Translations under genes and position numbers: made by a program
The notes under the pieces: generated by a model
Seen by the model: the letters and a program-made list of their open reading frames with translations, nothing else
What the model was told of the DNA's origin: nothing
Databases searched by the model: none
From: Bosea vaviloviae
GTDB taxonomy: Bacteria > Pseudomonadota > Alphaproteobacteria > Rhizobiales > Beijerinckiaceae
Reading direction: 5' to 3'
Length of the DNA: 64,000 nt
NCBI RefSeq assembly: GCF_001741865.1
Contig: NZ_CP017147.1
Span: 2,347,001-2,411,000 of the forward strand
In this document: piece after piece, positions 57,825 through 64,000 of the stretch
Layout of the letters: each line of letters begins with the position of its first letter
Numbering within the stretch: position 1 is the first letter of the stretch

Positions 57825-58599
57825 ATCGCAACCGGCCTCATTGCTCGGCGAAATCGGCGAGGATCGCCTGCTCGATGGGCGCCTGATCCTGCTCCAGCCG
57901 AAAAAGGGTCATCGCGCCGGCAGCGACGCGATCCTGCTCGCGGCGGCCTTGCCTGAACTGGGCGAGGGGCCTCTGCTCGACATGGGCGCGGGCGTCGGCA
58001 CGGTCGGCCTCGCCGCCGCCCTGGCGCAGCCGCGCCTGCACGTGGTGCTGGCCGAGCGCGATCCGGAGCTTGCAGCCCTGGCGCGGGAGAACATCGCCTC
58101 CAACGGCCTCGAGGCGCGCGTCGCGGCGCTGGCTGTGGATATCGCTGCCCCAGTCGCCGCCTTGACCGAGGCCGGCCTGATCCCGGCGAGTTTCGCTTGC
58201 GTCGCGATGAACCCGCCCTTCTATGCGGCGCGGGAGACGAAGGCCTCGCCGGTCCCGAATCGGCGCGCCGCCCATGTCGTCGAGGGCGGGCTGGGGGACT
58301 GGCTGAAGGCGGCGCGCCGTCTGCTCCGGCCCGGCGGGCGGATCGCGATCATCCACCGCGCCGAGGCGCTGGCCGAAATCCTGGCCGGGCTCGCGACGGG
58401 CTTCGGCGCGCTGGAGATCCGGCCGGTCCATGCGCTGGCCGACCGGCCGGCCGTGCGCGTCCTCGTTACGGCCGTGCTGAACAGCAAAAAGCCGGCAGCG
58501 TTGCTGCCGGCTTTCATTCTCAATCGCCCCGAGGGCGGTTTCACGGCCGCCAGCGAAGCGCTGCACCGTGGCGCCGCGAGGCTTCGCGGCGATCAGTAG
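57817..58599 (+). CDS. TrmN6-like SAM-dependent methyltransferase
   Basis: A 260-residue methyltransferase related to tRNA1(Val) adenine-37 N6 methyltransferase. LLQPKKGHRAGSDAILLAAA is the typical opening, LLDMGAGVGTVGLAAALA binds SAM, and the catalytic NPPF motif is in VAMNPPFYAARETKASPVPN. The substrate is inferred. Its 3' part contains a hairpin AAAGCCGGCAGC/GCTGCCGGCTTT (58486-58512). Confidence 0.88.
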   Translation: MAESQPASLLGEIGEDRLLDGRLILLQPKKGHRAGSDAILLAAALPELGEGPLLDMGAGVGTVGLAAALAQPRLHVVLAERDPELAALARENIASNGLEARVAALAVDIAAPVAALTEAGLIPASFACVAMNPPFYAARETKASPVPNRRAAHVVEGGLGDWLKAARRLLRPGGRIAIIHRAEALAEILAGLATGFGALEIRPVHALADRPAVRVLVTAVLNSKKPAALLPAFILNRPEGGFTAASEALHRGAARLRGDQ

Positions 58600-58904
58600 A
58601 AGTAGCGCGGGCCGTAGAACGGCGGCGGCGTATAGACCGGCGGGCCGTAGAAGCGCGGGCCGTAATAGCGCCGTGGGCCGTAAAAGCGCGGCGGCCCGTA
58701 GTAGCGGCGCGGTCCATAGTAGCGGCGCGGGCCGTAATAATACTGTGCCTGCTGGATCTGGGCGCCATCGACCTCGGGGGTCCCAGCCAAAGCGGGCTGG
58801 ACGGCTCCCGCCGCGATGGGGGCCGCCATGGCCGGGGCGGCTGCGAAGGACAGGCCACCGAGTGTGGCGGCCGTCGCGATGCCGAATGCGAGTTTGCGAA
58901 ACAT
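58593..58904 (-). CDS. Small secreted Tyr/Gly/Pro/Arg-rich repeat protein
   Basis: A 103-residue protein with a signal peptide (MFRKLAFGIATAATLGGLSF, AAAPAMAAP) and a C-terminal half made of RYYGPR, RFYGPR and related units ending in YGPRYFY. It shares the I-Q-Q-A-Q-Y-Y junction and repeat type with the gene at 59060-59362, so the two are paralogues. The last seven bases overlap the convergent methyltransferase gene. Function unknown; a cell-surface or matrix role is a guess. Confidence 0.78.
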   Translation of the reverse strand: MFRKLAFGIATAATLGGLSFAAAPAMAAPIAAGAVQPALAGTPEVDGAQIQQAQYYYGPRRYYGPRRYYGPPRFYGPRRYYGPRFYGPPVYTPPPFYGPRYFY

Positions 58905-59059
58905 GATCCGATCCTCTTCAACTTGGCGCCTGCAGCCCCTGCCGCATGGTCGGTCGCCGTCTTCGAATGAAAGGTACTGCGTTGGAGCTGAACGGCACAG
59001 AACCGCGTCGTTCAGCCTGTTTTCATCCTGCGGCCAGAGAACGGCCACATTTCGGCGGC

Positions 59060-59362
59060 TCAGCGGCAGACGCGCACGGGGCGGACGACCCAGCCATAGC
59101 CGGTCCAGACGCGCCTGTTGGTGAAGAAGCAGCGCGGGCGATAGACCGGGCGGCCATAGAAGCGACGCGGTCCATAATGGCGCCGCGGGCCGTAATACTG
59201 TGCCTGCTGGATGAGGTCGCCTTGCGCCGGCATGGTTTGCGCCGTGCCTGCCGAGACAGGAGCGGCCATCGCCGGTGCGATTGTGAAGGCTGCGACGGTG
59301 AGGCCAAGCGCGCCGAACAGCGCAGCGACGATACGGGATGACGGCATACGCGATGACGACAT
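59060..59362 (-). CDS. Small secreted Tyr/Gly/Arg-rich protein, paralogue
   Basis: A 100-residue protein: signal peptide ending in PAMAAP, then LIQQAQYYGPRRHYGPRRFY and a distinct C-terminus PRCFFTNRRVWTGYGWVVRP with two cysteines. The C-terminal TGYGWVVRPVRVC resembles short tails seen on Rhizobiales secreted proteins. It lies 155 bases upstream of its paralogue in the same direction. Function unknown. Confidence 0.75.
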   Translation of the reverse strand: MSSSRMPSSRIVAALFGALGLTVAAFTIAPAMAAPVSAGTAQTMPAQGDLIQQAQYYGPRRHYGPRRFYGRPVYRPRCFFTNRRVWTGYGWVVRPVRVCR

Positions 59363-59669
59363 GGGCTTCTCCTACGAAACGACCCCGCCGGTTCGACATC
59401 AAGCGCTCGCCCCGAACGCCGCGAACCCTACGGGCAAAGAAATGCTAGCTCCTCCTGCATGAACGAAAGCTGTCTGTCGAAGTTCCAGCATCAAGCGGGG
59501 GCGGCGCAACGGATTCGATAGCCAAATCGGGGCAAGCCAAAAGATTTTAGCCGGCGAATCCGTCTTTCGCCAATGAGTTAGGTCAAAACCCGCGCGAAAA
59601 CCGCATTCCACTTTCCCGGATCATGGTCTATGCACGCGCCGATCCACGATCTTTCGGAAGGCCCAAGCC
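59363..59669. promoter_or_regulatory. Divergent region upstream of glyQ
   Basis: A 307-base gap between the minus-strand secreted protein and plus-strand glyQ. It is AT-richer around 59530-59590. A decayed GCGAAAACCGCATTCCACTTTC repeat half lies at about 59592-59613. CGGAAGG lies eight bases before the glyQ TTG. No gene or T-box-like leader is seen. Confidence 0.5.
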
Positions 59670-60602
59670 TTGGCTGTTTCTGCCACTCTGCCCGATGCGA
59701 TGAACCCGACCCGCTCCTTCCAGGGGCTGCTCCTGACCCTGCAGCGCTTCTGGGCCGAGCGCGGCTGCGTCATCCTCCAGCCCTATGACATGGAGGTCGG
59801 CGCCGGCACCTCCCATCCCGGCACGATGCTGCGCTCGCTTGGGCCGAGGCCCTGGCGCGCGGCTTATGTCCAGCCCTCGCGCCGGCCCAAGGACGGACGC
59901 TATGGCGAGAACCCGAACCGGCTGCAGCATTACTACCAGTTCCAGGTCATCCTGAAGCCGAACCCGCCGAACCTGCAGGAGCTCTATCTGCAGTCGCTCG
60001 AGGCGATCGGCATCGACATGCAGCTGCACGACATCCGCTTCGTCGAGGATGATTGGGAGAACCCGACGCTCGGCGCCTGGGGGCTGGGCTGGGAATGCTG
60101 GTGCGACGGCATGGAGGTGAGCCAGTTCACCTATTTCCAGCAGGTCGCCGGCATCGAATGCGCACCTGTCTCGGGCGAGCTGACCTACGGCCTCGAACGC
60201 CTCGCCTGCTATCTGCAGAATGTCGAGAGCATCATGGAGCTCAATTTCAACGGGCTCGAAGGCGACGCGAAGGTCACCTATCGCGAGGTCTTCCTCCAGG
60301 CCGAGCAGGAATATTCGCGCTATAATTTCGAGCATGCCGATACGGCCGCTTTGTTCCGGCGCTTCGCCGAGGCCGAGGCCGAATGCCGCGCCCTGCTCGA
60401 AAAGGGCGAAAGCGGCGAGCGCCATCTCATGGTCCAGCCGGCCTATGACCAATGCCTCAAGGCCGGCCACAGCTTCAATCTGCTCGATGCGCGCGGCGTG
60501 ATCTCGGTCACCGAGCGCCAGAGCTACATCCTGCGTGTCCGCGAACTGGCGAAAGCCTGCGGCGCCGCCTGGCTGAAGACCGCCGGCGGGGGAGCGAACT
60601 AA
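59670..60602 (+). CDS. glyQ: Glycyl-tRNA synthetase alpha subunit
   Basis: A 310-residue catalytic subunit of the heterotetrameric bacterial enzyme. [40 protein letters not shown] and [20 protein letters not shown] carry the class II motifs. The start is taken as the TTG at 59670 because a good Shine-Dalgarno (GGAAGG) is placed for it; the ATG at 59700 has none. The stop overlaps the glyS start (TAATG). Confidence 0.95.
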   Translation: MAVSATLPDAMNPTRSFQGLLLTLQRFWAERGCVILQPYDMEVGAGTSHPGTMLRSLGPRPWRAAYVQPSRRPKDGRYGENPNRLQHYYQFQVILKPNPPNLQELYLQSLEAIGIDMQLHDIRFVEDDWENPTLGAWGLGWECWCDGMEVSQFTYFQQVAGIECAPVSGELTYGLERLACYLQNVESIMELNFNGLEGDAKVTYREVFLQAEQEYSRYNFEHADTAALFRRFAEAEAECRALLEKGESGERHLMVQPAYDQCLKAGHSFNLLDARGVISVTERQSYILRVRELAKACGAAWLKTAGGGAN

Positions 60603-63202
60603 TGCCTGATCTCCTGCTCGAACTCTTCTCCGAAGAGATCCCCGCCCGCATGCAGCGCAAGGCGGCCGACGATCTGCGGAAGCTCGTCACCGATGCGCTG
60701 GTCGAGCGCGGCCTCGTCTATGAGGGCGCGAAAGCCTTCGCCACGCCGCGCCGGCTCGCGCTCCACATCGCCGGCCTGCCGGTGCGCGGCCGCGATGTCC
60801 GCGAGGAGCGCAAGGGGCCGCGCGTCGGCGCGCCCGAGGCCGCGATCCTGGGCTTCCTCAAGGCAGCTGGGCTTACCTCGCTCGATCAGGCGACGATCAT
60901 CAGCGACCCAAAAAAGGGCGACAGCTACGTCGCCATCATCGAGAAGCCGGGGCAGGAGACGGTTGCGGCCATCGCCGAGATCGTGCCCGCCGTGATCCGC
61001 AGCTTCCCCTGGCCGAAATCGATGCGCTGGGGCGCGGCGTCGGCGGCTGGCGCGAGCCTGCGCTGGGTGCGCCCGCTGCACTCGATTCTCTGCACCTTCG
61101 GGGCCGAGACCGAGGAGCCGGAGGTGGTTCCCTTCGAGGTTGACGGCATCGCGTCCTCCAACATCACTTACGGCCACCGCTTCCATGCGCCGGGCGCGAT
61201 TCCCGTCAAGCGTTTCGACGATTACGTTTCGTCGTTGGACAAGGCGAAGGTCGTGCTCGATGCCGACCGGCGCAAGGAGATCATCCTCAACGACGCCCGC
61301 ACGCTCGCCTTCGCGCAGGGCCTCGAACTGGTCGAGGATGAGGGTTTGCTGGAGGAGGTCGCGGGTCTGGTCGAATGGCCTGTCGTGCTGATGGGCTCCT
61401 TCGAGGAGCGCTTCCTGGAGATTCCTGGCGAGGCGATCCGGGCGACGATCCGAACGAACCAGAAGTGCTTCGTGCTCAGTTCTCCTTCCCCCCTCGGGGG
61501 GGAAGGTGGCATCGCGTCAGCGATGACGGATGAGGGGACGTCAGGCTCGTCTTTCCCTCATCCGTCTGCTTCGCAGACACCTTCTCCCAACCATCTCGGG
61601 CTTGCTCGAGATGGACAATCTAAGGGGCCAATATCGGCAACGGCCGACATTGGTGGGGGAGAAGGAAAGCTCGCCAACCGCTTCCTGCTGACCGCGAATC
61701 TCCTCGCCAGCGATGGCGGCAAGGTCATCACCGCCGGCAATGAGCGCGTCGTGCGCGCCCGCCTCTCCGACGCCGCCTATTTCTTCGCGACCGATAAGGG
61801 CGATCTGCCCGATCTCGCCACGCTGAAGGAGAGCGCCGAGAAGCTCGATCTCAAGCTGGCCAAGCCGCTCGACCAGCGCATGGCCAAGCTCGACAAGCTC
61901 GGCGTCGTCTTCCACGCAAAACTCGGCACGCAAGGCGAGCGCGTCCAGCGCATCGCGGCGCTGGCGCGCGAGCTCGCGCCGATCGTCGGGGCCGATCCGG
62001 ACCTCACTGAGCGCGCGGCAAAGCTCGCCAAGGCCGACCTGCCGACCGAAATGGTCGGCGAGTTCCCGGAATTGCAGGGTTTGATGGGCCGCAAATATGC
62101 GGAACTCCAGGGCGAGCATCCCAGCGTCTGCGCCGCGATCGAGGAGCACTACAAGCCGCTCGGCCCCTCCGACCGTGTCCCGACCGATCCAGTTTCGGTC
62201 GCTGTGGCGCTCGCCGACAAGCTCGACACGCTGGTCGGCTTCTGGGCGATCGACGAGAAGCCGACCGGAAGCAAGGACCCTTATGCGCTGCGCAGAGCGG
62301 CGCTGGGGGTGATCCGGCTGGTGGTTGAGAATGGGGTGCGACTCAAGTTGGCCACGGTACTTCTGGGCCCGCTCCGCTTTTCTCGTGTCCACGCGAATGT
62401 CGCCGAGCAGAGGAGACACGCGGGCGGGCACGCGAGCGAAAATCGCGAAACGGCGCTGCGCCTCGCTACGCTCGCTTCCGAAGCCACAGAGATTGGCAAT
62501 CGACTGAGACTTGGTGCGTCGGCTCAGCCGGACGAGATGGACTCTGTCGTCGACCTCCTCTCCTTCTTCCACGATCGCCTCAAAGTCATGCTGCGCGACC
62601 AGGGCGCGCGGCATGATCTGGTCGACGCCGTGCTCGCTGGCTCACCTTCCCCTCTCGGGGGGGAAGGTGGCATCGCGTCAGCGATGACGGATGAGGGGAC
62701 GTCAGGCTCGTCCTTCCCTCATCCGTCTGCTTCGCAGACACCTTCTCCCCCAAGGGGAGAAGGAAGCGACGACCTCCTGCTCATCACTCATCGCGTCGCG
62801 GCGCTCGCTCGCTTCCTCGAGACGCAGGACGGCAAGAGCCTGCTCGCCGGCTACAAGCGCGCCGCCAATATCCTCAAGGCCGAGGAGAAGAAGGATGGCG
62901 AGGGCGCCTTCGCCGGGGCGGCCGACCTGCAGTTGATCGCAGGCGCCGGCCTGATCGAGGAGAAGGCGCTGGCCGTCGCTTTGGCGAACGCCACCCCTGC
63001 AGCCGCCGCTGCCGTGGCGAAGGAAGACTATGAGGGCGCGATGGCGGCGCTGGCCGAATTGCGCCCGGCGGTCGACGCCTTCTTCGACCAGGTCACGGTC
63101 AACGATCCCGACCCGGCGCTGCGCATCAACCGCCTGAAGCTGCTCAACCAGCTCCGCGAAGCAACCCGCGCGGTGGCGGATTTCGGGCGTATTTCGGGAT
63201 AG
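60602..63202 (+). CDS. glyS: Glycyl-tRNA synthetase beta subunit with repeat-derived insertions
   Basis: An 866-residue beta subunit, far longer than the usual 690-760. It begins [20 protein letters not shown] and keeps family segments ([90 protein letters not shown]). Two segments, residues about 294-356 and 681-721, both begin [19 protein letters not shown] and are encoded by REP-like repeats. A third oddity at residues about 584-640 ([20 protein letters not shown] region) also looks inserted. The reading frame is open throughout, so the gene is probably functional. Confidence 0.93.
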   Translation: MPDLLLELFSEEIPARMQRKAADDLRKLVTDALVERGLVYEGAKAFATPRRLALHIAGLPVRGRDVREERKGPRVGAPEAAILGFLKAAGLTSLDQATIISDPKKGDSYVAIIEKPGQETVAAIAEIVPAVIRSFPWPKSMRWGAASAAGASLRWVRPLHSILCTFGAETEEPEVVPFEVDGIASSNITYGHRFHAPGAIPVKRFDDYVSSLDKAKVVLDADRRKEIILNDARTLAFAQGLELVEDEGLLEEVAGLVEWPVVLMGSFEERFLEIPGEAIRATIRTNQKCFVLSSPSPLGGEGGIASAMTDEGTSGSSFPHPSASQTPSPNHLGLARDGQSKGPISATADIGGGEGKLANRFLLTANLLASDGGKVITAGNERVVRARLSDAAYFFATDKGDLPDLATLKESAEKLDLKLAKPLDQRMAKLDKLGVVFHAKLGTQGERVQRIAALARELAPIVGADPDLTERAAKLAKADLPTEMVGEFPELQGLMGRKYAELQGEHPSVCAAIEEHYKPLGPSDRVPTDPVSVAVALADKLDTLVGFWAIDEKPTGSKDPYALRRAALGVIRLVVENGVRLKLATVLLGPLRFSRVHANVAEQRRHAGGHASENRETALRLATLASEATEIGNRLRLGASAQPDEMDSVVDLLSFFHDRLKVMLRDQGARHDLVDAVLAGSPSPLGGEGGIASAMTDEGTSGSSFPHPSASQTPSPPRGEGSDDLLLITHRVAALARFLETQDGKSLLAGYKRAANILKAEEKKDGEGAFAGAADLQLIAGAGLIEEKALAVALANATPAAAAAVAKEDYEGAMAALAELRPAVDAFFDQVTVNDPDPALRINRLKLLNQLREATRAVADFGRISG
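61481..61668. repeat. REP-like element (nested type) inserted in frame in glyS, copy 1
   Basis: CCTTCCCCCCTCGGGGGGGAAGG, GATGACGGATGAGGGG, CCTCATCCGTCTGCTTCGC, then CTTCTCCCAACCATCTCGGG, CTTGCTCGAGATGGACAATC, AATATCGGCAACGGCCGACATT and GGGGGAGAAGG. It has the same nested structure as 36498-36684. Inserted between the FVL of KCFVL and GKLANRF. Confidence 0.88.
62643..62763. repeat. REP-like element inserted in frame in glyS, copy 2
   Basis: Nearly identical to the first 100 bases of copy 1 (CCTTCCCCTCTCGGGGGGGAAGG onward) but ends in the simple hairpin CTTCTCCCCCAAGGGGAGAAGG without the nested sub-element. Inserted between VDAVLA and [10 protein letters not shown]. Confidence 0.9.
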
Positions 63203-63210
63203 GGCCCGGG

Positions 63211-63290
63211 GAACCCCTCTCCCGGATGGGAGAGGGGCAGGGGTGAGGGTGTGCCGCTGGTTATTGAGGCGCGACCGCGCCGCTGCGCCT
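63211..63290. repeat. Half REP-like element next to the IS256-type transposase
   Basis: Matches the first half of 38111-38252 (CTCTCCCGGATGGGAGAGG, GGGTGAGGGTGTGCCG, GGCGCGACCGCGCCG) up to about 63290, where similarity stops and transposon sequence begins. Confidence 0.65.
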
Positions 63291-64000
63291 TTTGGTTTGG
63301 GGTTGTGTGCGTCAAGTTCTGCAAAATGGGTTGGCTGTGACGGCGGTCATGCGGCTTGTCTGAGGGCGGTTTTCTTGTGCTCTCTGAGGTCGTCCATGTT
63401 GAGGTATCGGTTTGCCTCCATCCAGTTTTCGTGGGTTTCGACGGCGAGCGCGCGCACGAGGCGCAGGCAGCTTTCTGTGTTGGGGAAGATGCGCACGACA
63501 TAGGTCCTTCGGCGGATTTCCTCGTTGAGGCGTTCGAGCATGTTGGTGCTCTTGAGGTGCTTGTGGTGCTGCCTCGGCAGCCTGAAGAAGGTCAGGGTCT
63601 GCTCGATGGCATCCTCGGCCCAGCCGGTCAGGCGCGGATAGCGCGACGACCATTTGGCCAGCCATGCGGCGAGATCGGCCTTGGCCTCGGCGAGATCGCG
63701 GCGATCATAGATCCAGCGCAGCTCCTGGAGGCAGTCGTCGGCGTGCTTGCGCGGCAGATGGTCAAGCGCATTGCGCAGGAAGTGGACATAGCAGCGCTGC
63801 CAGGCCGCCTCGGGCAGGACCTCGCCGATCGCCTTGACCAGGCCGGGGTGATCATCGGAGACGACGAACTCGACGCCCTTGAGGCCGCGCGCCTTGAGGC
63901 CGACGAGGAAGTCGCGCCAAGCTGAACGGCTCTCGCGGTTGGCCATCTCGACGGCGAGGATCTGGCGCCGCCCGTCCCAGTCGATGCCGACCGCAATCAG
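63291..64000 (-). mobile_element. IS256-family insertion sequence (one end, truncated by the window)
   Basis: Starts where the repeat homology ends. A plausible terminal sequence is GGGGTTGTGTGCGTCAAGTT at about 63299-63318, but the other end lies outside the window, so terminal repeats and target duplication cannot be checked. Confidence 0.7.
63347..64000 (-). CDS. IS256-family (Mutator-like) transposase, partial
   Basis: The C-terminal 217 residues of a DDE transposase; the frame is open to the window edge (IAVGIDWDGRRQILAVEMAN upstream of the first internal methionine). GVEFVVSDDHPGLVKAIGEV carries the second catalytic aspartate; WQRCYVHFLRNALDHLPRKH is the C-x2-H signature; KSTNMLERLNEEIRRRTYVV holds the final glutamate, and RIFPNTESCLRLVRALAVET follows. 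The catalytic residues seen are intact. Confidence 0.92.
   Translation of the reverse strand: MIAVGIDWDGRRQILAVEMANRESRSAWRDFLVGLKARGLKGVEFVVSDDHPGLVKAIGEVLPEAAWQRCYVHFLRNALDHLPRKHADDCLQELRWIYDRRDLAEAKADLAAWLAKWSSRYPRLTGWAEDAIEQTLTFFRLPRQHHKHLKSTNMLERLNEEIRRRTYVVRIFPNTESCLRLVRALAVETHENWMEANRYLNMDDLREHKKTALRQAA

Noticed and set aside
61481..62763. glyS as a frameshifted pseudogene
   Set aside because: The frame is continuous for 866 codons, and the segments between and after the insertions match the family to the end.

Overview
This window looks like a chromosomal segment of a high-GC alphaproteobacterium of the order Rhizobiales (Hyphomicrobiales). Bosea or a close relative is my best guess, but that is inference. 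The evidence is the cytochrome aa3 cluster order coxB-coxA-ctaB-coxF-ctaG-coxC-DUF983-surf1, the split F0 operon atpI-B-E-F'-F, a cell-cycle methylase of the CcrM type, a COQ7-type ubiquinone hydroxylase, an IalB family protein, glycyl-tRNA synthetase as separate glyQ and glyS, and dense Rhizobiales-style palindromic intergenic repeats. Almost everything is housekeeping; there is no prophage, CRISPR array or large island.

Layout. 1-4.2 kb: a luciferase-like oxidoreductase, an acetyltransferase, an IS110 element and a GAF-domain sensor. 4.4-10 kb: a peroxiredoxin, a DsbD-N-like protein, YqgE/AlgH and a membrane c-di-GMP phosphodiesterase. 10-20.4 kb (all minus strand): the cytochrome c oxidase cluster runs into thrC, an M16 peptidase and an acetyltransferase. 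20.8-27.7 kb: IalB, a lipoprotein, then a tandem glycine riboswitch and the glycine-cleavage genes gcvT-gcvH-gcvPA-(unknown gene)-gcvPB. 27.8-33 kb: an L,D-transpeptidase, an esterase and the F0 ATP synthase operon. 33-42.2 kb: smc, a DsbA-like oxidoreductase, a DciA-like protein, coq7, mutY, ccrM and rnhB. 42.4-49.6 kb: a radical SAM protein, a small glycosyltransferase-like protein, a zinc metallopeptidase, a RelB/RelE-type toxin-antitoxin pair, the CIO-type quinol oxidase cydAB and a family 4 uracil-DNA glycosylase. 49.8-58.6 kb: ETF-ubiquinone oxidoreductase, a tiny lipoprotein, a TPR protein, ispE, an MFS carrier, a polyprenyl diphosphate synthase and a TrmN6-like methyltransferase. 58.6-64 kb: two small Tyr/Gly/Pro-rich secreted paralogues, glyQ, glyS and an IS256-type transposase cut by the window edge.

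Two observations stand out. First, the IS110 element has inserted into one half of a palindromic REP-like repeat. Its 171-nt left non-coding end can be read as a complete bridge RNA: a 5' hairpin, a target-binding loop whose guides match the flanking repeat on both sides of a CT core, and a donor-binding loop whose guides match the element's own ends. Other copies of the same repeat are intact potential targets. Second, the same class of palindromic repeats has entered protein-coding genes in frame: two related copies in glyS and one copy of another family in ispE. These add roughly 40-60 residues at each site without breaking the reading frame, as in the Rickettsia palindromic elements. Also notable are a ccrM upstream region with two GANTC sites and a near-consensus CtrA box, and an unrecognised gene between the two glycine decarboxylase subunit genes.
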